NCBI GenBank assembly: GCA_020636105.1
Contig: JACJYL010000002.1
Location: 682,001 to 746,000 of the forward strand
From: Lewinellaceae bacterium
Lineage (GTDB): Bacteria; Bacteroidota; Bacteroidia; Chitinophagales; Saprospiraceae
DNA: 64,000 nt
Reading direction: 5' to 3'
The notes under the pieces were generated by a model that was not told the origin of the DNA, made no database searches, and saw only the letters and a list, made by a program, of their open reading frames with translations. This document shows, one piece after another, positions 1 through 7,139 of this stretch (the stretch's first letter is position 1; each line of letters opens with the position of its first letter). The position numbers and the translations under genes were made by a program.

Positions 1-159
1 GCCTAAATAACCTTTAATTCAATTTTTTAGCACTAAATTCGTACCTCCTAAGCGTTTGTTTGTATGCACAGAGCAATTCTATTGATGTCAAAACAACAAC
101 CTGACTTTCTGCAAACACGGGTTTAAAAGGGGATAAAATGCAATCAAACCATATTGATT
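1..159. other. Leader region upstream of the GH3-like gene
   Basis: No gene is visible here. An ATG at 138 is out of frame with the downstream gene. A purine-rich stretch around 127-137 (AAAAGGGGATAAAA) lies 20 or more bases before the ATG at 160 and is a weak ribosome-binding candidate. Confidence 0.4.
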
Positions 160-1701
160 ATGCCTGGATCAGAGAAAAAAGGAATCTTAAAAAAAGGAGC
201 CAAACTGGTTAAAAATTTAGATCGTGGACACTTTTCACCTTTATCTTTACAAAAGCGTACTCTGCAACAACTGCTGCGGCAGGCTGGTAACACCGCTTTT
301 GGGAAACATTATGATTTCCCTGAAATAAACGGGTCTAAAGATGTTATTGCTGCATTTCAACATACCGTGCCTATTCATGATTATGAGAAAATATTCAATG
401 AATGGTGGCATCACAGCCTAAAAGGAGAAAAGGATATTGCATGGAGAGGCACTGTTAAATATTTTGGCCTCAGTTCCGGTACTACAGGAGCTGCCAGCAA
501 ATACATTCCCATTACCACCGATATGACCCGGGCCATGCGTCAAACGGCCTTCCGGCTTTTCGCCTGCTTACCTAAGTACGGTCTCCCTGCCAGCTTTTAT
601 CTCAAAAACTGGTTCATGATCGGAGGCAGTGCCAGTCTCCGCCCTGAAGGAAATTGTTTTGTAGGGGATCTGAGTGGCATAAACGCCAAGCACCCTCCTA
701 TTTGGATCAGACCTTATTTCAAACCAGGCATTGAGATCGCTCATTATAAAGACTGGGATCAACGTATTCTGGCCATCGCTCAAAATGCGCCCAAATGGGA
801 TATTGGCATCGTGACGGGTATTCCTTCATGGGTGCAACTTTCATTAGAATACATTATCGATTACCATAAGCTGGATACCATACATGATATTTGGCCCAAC
901 CTATCCGTTTTCGTAACGGGTGGAACAGCTTTTGCTCCCTATAAGAAAAGTTTTGAAAAACTTTTGGCCAAACCTTTGATCTACCAGGACTCCTACCTGG
1001 CATCTGAAGGTTTTGTGGCATACCAGGCCAGGCCGGAAACCAGCGCCATGAAGATGTCTCTGAACAGTGGTATCTTTTTCGAATTTGTTCCGTTTAATTC
1101 AGAAAACTTCGATTCTGAAGGCAACATTTTACCTTCGGCCATAGCCCTCCATATCGATGAAGTAAAAGAACATCAGGACTATGCTTTGCTGATGAGTACC
1201 TGTGCAGGAGCCTGGAGATACCTCATTGGGGATACCGTTCGGTTTACGGATGTCGAACGCAAAGAGATTATCATTACCGGAAGAACCAAACATTTTCTGA
1301 GCATTTGTGGAGAGCACCTTTCCATTGACAATATGAACCAGGCTATTCGCAAAACAGAGGAATTATTGGATATCTCTATTGGAGAATTTACTGTTTCCGG
1401 TGTTAAGTCAGGAAGTCATTTTGCTCACAAATGGTATATTGGCAGTAAAAATAAAATTGAAGCCGCCCATTTGACCAAAATACTTGATGAACAACTTATG
1501 CTGGTGAATGATGATTATCGCGCAGAGCGTAACGCCATGCTACAAAAACCGCAGATGAAGATTATACCCAATGAGCTCTTCATGCATTGGCAACGTTCCA
1601 TCGGCAAACTAAACGGCCAGAGTAAAATTCCCCGGGTGATGAAGTCCGATCAATTCGCTGAATGGGAAAGTTTTGTTGAAAAGGAAATGCAATCCTCGTG
1701 A
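160..1701 (+). CDS. GH3 auxin-responsive promoter family protein (acyl-adenylate-forming)
   Basis: About 513 residues, the full length of the bacterial GH3-like family. These enzymes belong to the adenylate-forming superfamily and couple carboxylic acids to amino acids or other acceptors; the bacterial substrates are unknown. The nucleotide-binding loop is visible as SSGTTGAASKYIP around residue 107, and a second conserved block GDTVRF...TGRTKHF lies around residue 370. No signal peptide or membrane segment is seen, so it should be cytosolic. An in-frame TTG at 154 would add two residues; I prefer ATG at 160. The stop overlaps the start of the LysE-like exporter by four bases, so the two are probably co-transcribed and translationally coupled. 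An exporter next to a conjugating enzyme suggests, as inference only, that a conjugate or its precursor is exported. Confidence 0.85.
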   Translation: MPGSEKKGILKKGAKLVKNLDRGHFSPLSLQKRTLQQLLRQAGNTAFGKHYDFPEINGSKDVIAAFQHTVPIHDYEKIFNEWWHHSLKGEKDIAWRGTVKYFGLSSGTTGAASKYIPITTDMTRAMRQTAFRLFACLPKYGLPASFYLKNWFMIGGSASLRPEGNCFVGDLSGINAKHPPIWIRPYFKPGIEIAHYKDWDQRILAIAQNAPKWDIGIVTGIPSWVQLSLEYIIDYHKLDTIHDIWPNLSVFVTGGTAFAPYKKSFEKLLAKPLIYQDSYLASEGFVAYQARPETSAMKMSLNSGIFFEFVPFNSENFDSEGNILPSAIALHIDEVKEHQDYALLMSTCAGAWRYLIGDTVRFTDVERKEIIITGRTKHFLSICGEHLSIDNMNQAIRKTEELLDISIGEFTVSGVKSGSHFAHKWYIGSKNKIEAAHLTKILDEQLMLVNDDYRAERNAMLQKPQMKIIPNELFMHWQRSIGKLNGQSKIPRVMKSDQFAEWESFVEKEMQSS

Positions 1702-2318
1702 ATTTAATCTGGCAGGGTATCTTACTTGGACTGGGACTCAGCGTTTTGGTGGGCCCATTGATTTTTCTCTATATCCAGGTAGGAATTCAATTTGGATTTC
1801 GATCCGCTTTTTTCCTGGGACTCGGTGCCTGGATGAGCGACCTGATGTTTATCCTAATCATTTATTTTGGAATTTCTTTTGTGCTACAGGTAACTGGCAG
1901 TCATGGCTTTGTCTTGTGGATGGGAATAATTGGCGGAGTAATTCTCATATTTATCGGAGCCGGGCTGTTATTACACCGCCCCAAAGAACAAGTTAAGGAA
2001 GACCAATCGCTCACCCCTAACTCCTCTCTTTTAGGTTTTTGGTTGAAGGGATTTCTGATCAATACTTTTAATCCATTCGCCGTCTTTTTCTGGATTAGCA
2101 TTATGACTGGATTCTCCGCCAATAAATATTCCGGGCCAGATATTTCCATCTTATTTGCCAGCATCCTTGGCACCATCATAGCAACCGACATTTTGAAAAT
2201 CCTTTTGGCCAGACCGCTGAAAAGGATAATGAGCGGAGACGCTCTACTTTTTTTGCAAAAAATAGTGGGAACGGCCCTGGTATTACTGGGTTTGATATTG
2301 GTATACCGGGTTTTTTAG
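1698..2318 (+). CDS. LysE/RhtB family amino-acid exporter-like protein
   Basis: 206 residues, the normal length for LysE-type translocators, with about six hydrophobic segments. The N-terminal stretch LGLGLSVLVGPLIFLYIQ carries the glycine/proline pattern typical of the family, and FLINTFNPFAVFFW in the second half matches the conserved N-P region. Family members export amino acids or small metabolites across the inner membrane; the substrate cannot be told from sequence. It starts with GTG inside the stop codon of the GH3-like gene (GTGA overlap), which fixes the start and indicates coupling. It ends about 50 bases from the convergent moeA gene. Confidence 0.85.
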   Translation: MNLIWQGILLGLGLSVLVGPLIFLYIQVGIQFGFRSAFFLGLGAWMSDLMFILIIYFGISFVLQVTGSHGFVLWMGIIGGVILIFIGAGLLLHRPKEQVKEDQSLTPNSSLLGFWLKGFLINTFNPFAVFFWISIMTGFSANKYSGPDISILFASILGTIIATDILKILLARPLKRIMSGDALLFLQKIVGTALVLLGLILVYRVF

Positions 2319-2365
2319 CCCTCCAATCTAGCGCAGAGACAATTAAATATGTCAGCCATCTCTGC

Positions 2366-3559
2366 TTATCTAAACCGTATAAACGGAAAAACCTCCCCTG
2401 CCTTAAAATCCTCTCTCCCTTCCGGAATTTCCAAAAACGCATCCGCTGTGGCCAGGTTAGCATGGTCGCCGGACCCGTTACCGGTTTGCGGATAGGCCAG
2501 AATCCGGCCATCCGTTGTATATTCGAGTTTTACCTGCAGATAATAGGTAAGATCAGGTTTGAATGTATAATCTTCGGCTAAAACAGCATAAGGGAGCCCC
2601 GTGTTTAAGCCCAGGCTTTTGTCGAGCCAGCTTTGCACATATTTGTGGGCACACATAAATGTAGAAACCGGATTGCCAGGCAAAGCAAAAACTCTTGCCC
2701 CCAGGGGACTCACTCCAAACCAAAAAGGTTTCCCCGGGCGCTGTTTAACCGTGTGAAACAATTTTTTCACTCCCAGTTTTTCGAGAGTTCCCGGAATGTA
2801 ATCGAATTTTCCTTTTGAAACTCCCCCACTCATCACGACGATCTTAAAGGAGGAAAGCAATCCCTGCAGTTTCTGAAATATCTCTTCTTCCTCATCGGCC
2901 AAATGGGCCAGATGAACCTTAATACCCCATTGTTCCATGGTGGCTTTCAACTGATGGGAATTAGACATGCGAATCTGGTAATCCAATGGCGTCTGGTCCA
3001 CGTCTACCAATTCATCCCCGGTGGAAATGATCACCGCCTCCGGAATATCGGCGACAACAAGGTGTGTTTTCCCAATGGTTGCGGCAATTCCGATCTCGGC
3101 GGGGCTTATCCTGGTTCCCGACTTCACCAGCACGGCCCCTGCAAAACAGTCTTCTCCTTTCCGGTGTACATTTTTGCCTTGTTTGAGTTCGTCGATAGAC
3201 AAGGTTGCCACCCCGTCCTTTATTTCGACATCTTCGTAACGGATCACCGTGTCGGTTCCTTTGGGCAGAATCGCCCCGGTCATGATCTCGATACAATGCT
3301 CAGGGGCCTTAAGCATTTGCTGGGGAGCACCCGCCGGACCTGTCGATTCAATCATAAACACCCTTCTTCCGGAAGCAAAAGCGCTGAAATCAATCGCAAT
3401 ACCATCCATGGTCACCCTGTCAAATGGAGGAAAATCTCTGTCTGCCAAAAGGTCTTCACGTAAAATTGCTCCCATAGACTCAGCAAGGGGAACGATTTTT
3501 TCTTCAAATTCAAAAGCATGATCCAGTATTATTCTACTGGCTTCGGCCACACTAATCAT
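2366..3559 (-). CDS. moeA: Molybdopterin molybdotransferase MoeA
   Basis: 397 residues, typical MoeA length. MoeA inserts molybdate into adenylylated molybdopterin, the last step of molybdenum cofactor synthesis, in the cytosol. Recognisable blocks are DRDFPPFDRVTMDGIA near the N terminus, the MoCF-binding motif GDELV followed by MSGGVSKGKFDYIP in the middle, and ALPGNPVS toward the C terminus. It stands alone here, convergent with the LysE-like gene; other moa/moe genes are not in the window. A molybdopterin oxidoreductase at 24.6-27.5 kb is a plausible consumer of its product. The start lies next to a very A/T-rich region (3560-3850). Confidence 0.95.
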   Translation of the reverse strand: MISVAEASRIILDHAFEFEEKIVPLAESMGAILREDLLADRDFPPFDRVTMDGIAIDFSAFASGRRVFMIESTGPAGAPQQMLKAPEHCIEIMTGAILPKGTDTVIRYEDVEIKDGVATLSIDELKQGKNVHRKGEDCFAGAVLVKSGTRISPAEIGIAATIGKTHLVVADIPEAVIISTGDELVDVDQTPLDYQIRMSNSHQLKATMEQWGIKVHLAHLADEEEEIFQKLQGLLSSFKIVVMSGGVSKGKFDYIPGTLEKLGVKKLFHTVKQRPGKPFWFGVSPLGARVFALPGNPVSTFMCAHKYVQSWLDKSLGLNTGLPYAVLAEDYTFKPDLTYYLQVKLEYTTDGRILAYPQTGNGSGDHANLATADAFLEIPEGREDFKAGEVFPFIRFR

Positions 3560-3780
3560 AGGTATTTTTTATCGGCAAGAATAGCTATTTATCCGGTTGA
3601 TTGGAAAAAAATTGAAAAAAAATGAACTTTTTTTATTTTTTTTTGAAAAAAAATGAGAAAAAAAAAGGTAAAAAACCAACCGATAAATCAAGATTTAAAA
3701 TAAAAAATAATGCTAAATTATTGATTTACAAACATATAAGTAAATATTAATGCTTTAAAAAAATACAGTAATTGACCAAA

Positions 3781-3820
3781 TTGTACTAATTTAAAAAAGC
3801 AAATGATACCATATTTGTAT
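3781..3820 (+). promoter_or_regulatory. Conserved upstream block of small RNA copy 1
   Basis: TTGTACTAAT (3781-3790) and TATTTGTAT (3812-3820) recur before copy 2 at 4353 and 4384 with the same 31-base start-to-start spacing. TATTTG resembles the Bacteroidota -7 element (TAnnTTTG, one mismatch). The spacing to the TTG block is longer than the usual -33/-7 arrangement, so the role of the upstream block is uncertain. Confidence 0.4.
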
Positions 3821-3851
3821 TGTCAAAAGAAATGACCTGTTATTGAAATAT

Positions 3852-4076
3852 AAAGAGAGGCTAAAAAACGTACCACTAATAACAAATTATATCTCATTTA
3901 ACACAGACCTGCTAAACAAGTATAATCCACGAATACGAACCTGGCTACAGAAATTGCCAGGCAGATTATAATCTCACGAATTTTTTCCGAAGGATATTAA
4001 AGAATATCCTTTTGGTATGTAGATAGCCTCTCAAAGTTTTTTTGAAGCCGATTGATTTTCAGTCGGCTTTTTTTAT
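3852..4076 (+). ncRNA. Structured small RNA, copy 1 (6S-like candidate)
   Basis: No ORF fits. The ends pair: GAGAGGCTA (3855-3863) with TAGCCTCTC (4024-4032), continued after an internal loop by ACGTACC with GGTATGT. Inside the 3' half is a strong hairpin, CCGAAGGATATT...AATATCCTTTTGG (about 3987-4015). The 5'/apical arm ends in CCTGGC...GCCAGG. A ten-base-pair terminator hairpin with a T-run follows. A closing stem, a large bubble carrying a hairpin on its 3' side, and an apical arm resemble 6S RNA, which binds RNA polymerase holoenzyme. That identity is inference from shape and length (about 180-225 nt). The second copy at 4423-4648 keeps the pairing while changing the apical stem, which supports a real RNA. 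Confidence 0.65.
4046..4075 (+). terminator. Intrinsic terminator of small RNA copy 1
   Basis: AGCCGATTGA, loop TTT, TCAGTCGGCT form a ten-pair stem including one G-U, followed by a run of seven T. The copy at 4618 is identical. Confidence 0.8.
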
Positions 4077-4352
4077 TTGTGTTATACGGTACGCCATTTT
4101 TTTTTGTTTCATTTTTTATCCTAAATTTTTAACTTTTTTTTTCGAAGTTAAAAACGGGTTGGATTCGCTAGTAAAAGAGAATGAATGAACCAAAGAAGGT
4201 TTTTTTGAAAAAAATCAGTCAATTAGACAAATAAATCATACGTTTTTAATCAAAAAAACGAAAAACAAACACTAACATTAAACGATAAATAACTTACAAT
4301 CAATTGTTTAGTGAAAATAAATTTACAATAAAAACTACAGTATTCAATCAAA

Positions 4353-4392
4353 TTGTACTAATATTAGACGTGATAAGGTGCGATATTTGTAT
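4353..4392 (+). promoter_or_regulatory. Conserved upstream block of small RNA copy 2
   Basis: TTGTACTAAT at 4353 and TATTTGTAT at 4384, matching the block before copy 1 in sequence and spacing while the DNA around them has diverged. Each copy therefore probably has its own promoter. Confidence 0.4.
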
Positions 4393-4422
4393 CATCAAAA
4401 GAAACGACCTAATTAAAATAGT

Positions 4423-4648
4423 AAAGAGAGGCTAAATAACGTACCCTAATAACAAATTATAATCTTTTTACACAGACTTACACAACAACAAGAATAATCC
4501 ACGAATACGATTCTGCCTCATGACATCATCAGGCAGTTTATAATCTCATGATTTTTTTCCGAAGGATATTAAAGAATATCCTTTTGGTATGTAGATAGCC
4601 TCTCAAAGTTTTTTTGAAGCCGATTGATTTTCAGTCGGCTTTTTTTAT
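4423..4648 (+). ncRNA. Structured small RNA, copy 2 (6S-like candidate)
   Basis: Tandem paralogue of the RNA at 3852. The closing stem GAGAGGCTA (4426-4434) with TAGCCTCTC (4596-4604) and the ACGTACC/GGTATGT extension are kept. So is the 3'-side hairpin starting at 4559. The apical stem differs in sequence but still pairs: CTGCCT with AGGCAG, where copy 1 has CCTGGC with GCCAGG. This compensatory change argues for selection on structure. The last ~95 bases, from the 3' hairpin through the terminator, are essentially identical in the two copies, pointing to recent duplication or gene conversion. Downstream is recO. The 84-residue reverse ORF crossing it has no support. Confidence 0.65.
4618..4647 (+). 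terminator. Intrinsic terminator of small RNA copy 2
   Basis: Same ten-pair stem AGCCGATTGA/TCAGTCGGCT with TTT loop and T-run as at 4046. Confidence 0.8.
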
Positions 4649-4793
4649 TTACATATTGTTTTACGGACAGGTTTAATTTTTGTTTCATATAATGAATCAT
4701 TATTATCAAAAAAATTACAATCTTTTGGTTCAGCCTCCCAAGGGAAGGAAAACTTGTTTCTATCACCGGTAACATTTTTTCCATTTTAAAGCC

Positions 4794-4801
4794 TAATTTT
4801 G
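4794..4801 (+). promoter_or_regulatory. TAnnTTTG box just upstream of recO
   Basis: TAATTTTG fits the Bacteroidota -7 consensus and ends four bases before the recO ATG at 4806. Used as a promoter it would give a nearly leaderless transcript, so it could be chance. Confidence 0.25.
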
Positions 4802-4805
4802 CCTC

Positions 4806-5531
4806 ATGCTCGTCAAAACACAAGGAATCGTTCTCAAATCCATCAAATACGGTGAGACCAGCCTTATTGTGGACATTTTCACGGAAGCTCTTGGGCTCCG
4901 TAAGTACATCGTCAGTGGTGTTCGTAAAAAAAATGCCAGGATAGGCGCTTCGCTATTACAGGTGATGTCCCACGTGGAGATCGTTGCATATGAAAGAGAG
5001 GGGAAAGACCTCAACCGACTGACTGAAATCCGATCCTCTGTGGTTTACCAGTCCATTCCATTGGATATCCACAAGGGGGCTGTGGGGTTATTTATGGCTG
5101 AAATTGCCCAGAAGACCCTTAGGGAGGCCGAGGCCAACCAACCTTTATTTCAATTCCTGAGCAGTAGTTTCGCGCACCTGGACCGTCACACGGGCAATGT
5201 CGCTAACCTGCCGCTTTCTTTCCTTTTGGAATTCAGCGGATTCCTGGGTTTTTTACCCGAATCCGATCCCGATGAAAAAGAGTTGTTCTTTGACCTTAAA
5301 AATGGAGTTTTTTGCATCCACCAGCCCATGCACGCCTATTTTCTTGATATAACTTACAGCAAAATACTTTATTTATTGCTAAATGCCCAGTTCGAAGCCA
5401 GCCATACCATTCCCCTGAAAGTAGAACAAAGAAGATATCTACTGGCCAAGCTACTCGATTTTTACAGGCTGCACATCGAAAATTTCCCAACGATCAATTC
5501 ACACCTTATTTTGCAGGAAATCCTGGGATAA
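4806..5531 (+). CDS. recO: DNA repair protein RecO
   Basis: 241 residues, normal RecO length. RecO works with RecF and RecR to load RecA onto SSB-coated single-stranded DNA during gap repair and recombination. The N-terminal OB-fold begins with the characteristic TQGIVLKSIKYGETSLIVDI and continues through the RKYIVSGVRKK block. The C-terminal half is helical with LLEFSGFLGFLPE, as in family members. The cysteine zinc site found in some RecO proteins is not evident. The stop is followed within four bases by a REP-like repeat that has been interrupted by an IS110 element. Confidence 0.93.
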   Translation: MLVKTQGIVLKSIKYGETSLIVDIFTEALGLRKYIVSGVRKKNARIGASLLQVMSHVEIVAYEREGKDLNRLTEIRSSVVYQSIPLDIHKGAVGLFMAEIAQKTLREAEANQPLFQFLSSSFAHLDRHTGNVANLPLSFLLEFSGFLGFLPESDPDEKELFFDLKNGVFCIHQPMHAYFLDITYSKILYLLLNAQFEASHTIPLKVEQRRYLLAKLLDFYRLHIENFPTINSHLILQEILG

Positions 5532-5545
5532 AAAACATGAGTCAT
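5532..5545 (+). repeat. Left half of a REP-like repeat split by IS110
   Basis: AAACATGAGTCAT at 5533-5545 matches the start of the palindromic repeat found whole, inverted, at 7070-7116. The matching right half resumes at 6803 beyond the insertion sequence. Confidence 0.7.
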
Positions 5546-5575
5546 CTTACCTTAGGGGCAGGAAATTAAATTTGG

Positions 5576-5583
5576 TAAATTTG
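5576..5583 (+). promoter_or_regulatory. TAnnTTTG promoter box for the bridge RNA
   Basis: TAAATTTG matches the Bacteroidota -7 consensus exactly and would place a start near 5588-5590, just before the first bridge-RNA stem at 5596. No clear -33 element is seen. Confidence 0.45.
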
Positions 5584-5587
5584 AAAT

Positions 5588-5735
5588 GAAAAAATAAGGA
5601 AGCGGCATAAGACTATAATGAGTCATTTGTCATTAAGACAGTTCGGGATAGCCAGTCCCGCTTCCTTTTCTCTGTTTCACCTCGGACAGTTTGTTAGGCA
5701 AAAAGCCTGAGTAAGATAGATGAGGCATAACAGAA
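5588..5735 (+). ncRNA. Candidate IS110 bridge RNA (target and donor guide loops)
   Basis: Loop 1 is closed by AAGGAAGCGG (5596-5605) with CCGCTTCCTT (5658-5667). Loop 2 is closed by CCTC (5680-5683) with GAGG (5722-5725) and capped by TTAGGC-AAAAA-GCCTGA. Loop 1 contains ATGAGTCAT (5618-5626), identical to the left target at 5537-5545, and TTCGGGAT (5642-5649), complementary to the right target ATCCCGAA at 6803-6810. Loop 2 contains ACAGTTTGT (5686-5694), which can pair over nine bases including two wobbles with the bottom strand of the right element end ACAGTTCAT (6796-6804). It also contains GTAAGAT (5711-5717), complementary to ATCTTAC at the left element end (5544-5550). This is the guide layout known for bridge RNAs of the IS110 group (IS621). 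RNA ends are estimated. Confidence 0.8.
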
Positions 5736-5768
5736 GTTATTTTATCAACACAAATTTACCGATTTAGT

Positions 5769-6758
5769 ATGAAACAATCTGATCGTTTTGTAGGAATTGA
5801 CATATCAAAAGATAGTTTTGATGTCTGCGTTTTATCACAAGGGGCTCTATTAGAAGAAAGCCGTTTTAATAATGATGCTCAAGGTTGGCAAAAGTTTGCT
5901 AAAAACCTTAGTGATCAGGACTTATGCATAATAGAAGCAACGGGATCTTATCATGTAGGGTTGGCATTATATTTAGTTGAGCATGATAAACGTGTTAGTG
6001 TAGTCAACCCTTTGCGTGTAAAGTATTTTTCTCGATTGAATCTCAAGAGGGCAAAAACAGATAGGGTAGATGCTTATGTTATTGCCCAGTATGGCCAAGT
6101 ATTTAAGCCTGAAAGTTGGACAGCTCCACCGACACATTTAAGACAACTTCAACAGTTAATGACAGTTTCTGCACAATTAACAAAACAAAAGACGGCATTA
6201 ATCAATCAACAAAAAAACTTTGAACTTGTACCAGACCCCAGTAAAGAAGCCCTTGAAATAATAAAGTGCCAAATAGTAAAATTAGAGAAACATTTACAAG
6301 AAATACAATGCCTTATCAATAATAGCATTAAAGAACATTACAAAGAATTAGAGGCTTCTTTACGATCAATTCCCGGTTTAGGTCCCAAAACGGTAGCCAC
6401 CTTAATCCTAATAACTGGAGGCTTTACCAAGTTTGGATCATATAAAGCTTTGATAGCCTATGTGGGGTTAGCTCCTCGGACATACGAGTCAGGAGTAAGT
6501 GTTAAGGGAGCTTCACACATCTGCAAGTTAGGGTCATCCTATCTTCGAAAGTTACTTTATGAATGTGCTTTAAGTGCCAAAAGGTTTAACCCTGTATGTA
6601 AGGAACTATTTGAAAGACTCTATATTGCAAAGAAAAAACCATTTAAAGTAGCCATGATTGCGGTGGCCAATAAGTTGCTGAAAATCGCTTTCACTATAGC
6701 TATAACTGGACAAAAATTTGATCCGGAATACAGACTAAAACATTATTTTGCCAAATAA
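5769..6758 (+). CDS. IS110-family transposase (bridge-RNA-guided recombinase)
   Basis: 329 residues, full length for the family. The N-terminal RuvC-like DEDD domain is visible: D11 in VGIDISKDSFDV, E56 in CIIEATGSYH, and D98 and D101 in KTDRVDA. A helical linker follows (about 130-205). The C-terminal Transposase_20 domain has IPGLGPKTVATLI and the segment RTYESGVSVKGASH with the conserved serine region. Family enzymes recombine a circular donor with target DNA using a guide RNA from the element's own non-coding end. ATG at 5769 gives a complete N terminus. The gene is more A/T-rich than the recO and phoH neighbours, consistent with recent arrival. No frameshift is seen. Confidence 0.95.
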   Translation: MKQSDRFVGIDISKDSFDVCVLSQGALLEESRFNNDAQGWQKFAKNLSDQDLCIIEATGSYHVGLALYLVEHDKRVSVVNPLRVKYFSRLNLKRAKTDRVDAYVIAQYGQVFKPESWTAPPTHLRQLQQLMTVSAQLTKQKTALINQQKNFELVPDPSKEALEIIKCQIVKLEKHLQEIQCLINNSIKEHYKELEASLRSIPGLGPKTVATLILITGGFTKFGSYKALIAYVGLAPRTYESGVSVKGASHICKLGSSYLRKLLYECALSAKRFNPVCKELFERLYIAKKKPFKVAMIAVANKLLKIAFTIAITGQKFDPEYRLKHYFAK

Positions 6759-6802
6759 AATTTTCTGATTTTCCGAAAAAAATTTGGAGATGAACACAGT
6801 TC

Positions 6803-6815
6803 ATCCCGAATTTTC
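6803..6815 (+). repeat. Right half of the REP-like repeat split by IS110
   Basis: ATCCCGAATTTTC continues the repeat begun at 5533. Joined at the AT core, the two halves match the inverted copy at 7070-7116 over about 22 bases. Confidence 0.65.
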
Positions 6816-6871
6816 AAAAACTGTCTGAAATAGAAATTTTTTGATTATTTGAAGTATTTTTTAAATGTAAA

Positions 6872-6899
6872 ACCTGCCTGCTGACGCAGGAAGGCAGGT
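6872..6899. repeat. GC-rich hairpin repeat, copy 1
   Basis: ACCTGCCT (6872-6879) pairs with AGGCAGGT (6892-6899). A similar element follows at 7010-7040. Both stand out in A/T-rich intergenic DNA and look like dispersed palindromic repeats. Confidence 0.6.
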
Positions 6900-7009
6900 G
6901 TAAAAGTGAGTGGGCAAAAGGTTTGGGTTTTGGAAAAAAGTCATTTTTTGTTGCAAAACACCTAACCCACGACCCAAACACTTCTAAATTTTGCGGTTAC
7001 TTGTTTTAA

Positions 7010-7040
7010 ACCTTGCCTGCTGCCGCGACGGAAGGCAGGT
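7010..7040. repeat. GC-rich hairpin repeat, copy 2
   Basis: ACCTTGCCT pairs with AGGCAGGT with a one-base bulge. It is related to the hairpin at 6872-6899. The 6759-7139 gap otherwise holds only the IS right end and repeat remnants; I see no gene. Confidence 0.55.
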
Positions 7041-7069
7041 TTTGCGGTTTATTTCTTTTGTAAAAGAAA

Positions 7070-7116
7070 AATCCCGAATTTAATCTGATTAGATGAAATT
7101 CGGGATGACTCATGTT
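7070..7116 (-). repeat. Intact REP-like palindromic repeat (unoccupied IS110 target)
   Basis: ATCCCGAATTT (7071-7081) pairs with AAATTCGGGAT (7096-7106). The outer part reads GATGACTCATGT (7104-7115), the reverse complement of ACATGAGTCATC at 5535-5546. Read on the minus strand it contains the complete target core predicted from the bridge RNA. It lies 24 bases beyond the stop of the LysM gene and may also act as that gene's terminator. Confidence 0.7.
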
Positions 7117-7139
7117 TATACCTTCAATCAAATGATTGA

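Larger units (their letters stand above)
5546..6804 (+). mobile_element. IS110-family insertion sequence with bridge RNA
   Basis: Element of about 1259 bp with one transposase gene and a structured upstream non-coding end. It has no terminal inverted repeats, as expected for IS110. Ends are assigned by comparison with the intact repeat at 7070-7116. Left flank ATGAGTCAT (5537-5545) plus right flank ATCCCGAATTT (6803-6813) rebuild the unoccupied sequence, sharing an AT core (5544-5545 and 6803-6804). The right end carries a subterminal hairpin GATGAAC-ACA-GTTCATC (6789-6805). The transposase is intact, so the copy may be active. The exact base at each end is ambiguous within the shared TCATC. 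Confidence 0.85.

Noticed and set aside
4569..4823. 84-residue reverse ORF across the second small RNA
   Set aside because: It overlaps the conserved RNA structure and terminator and the recO start region, and has no family similarity I recognise.
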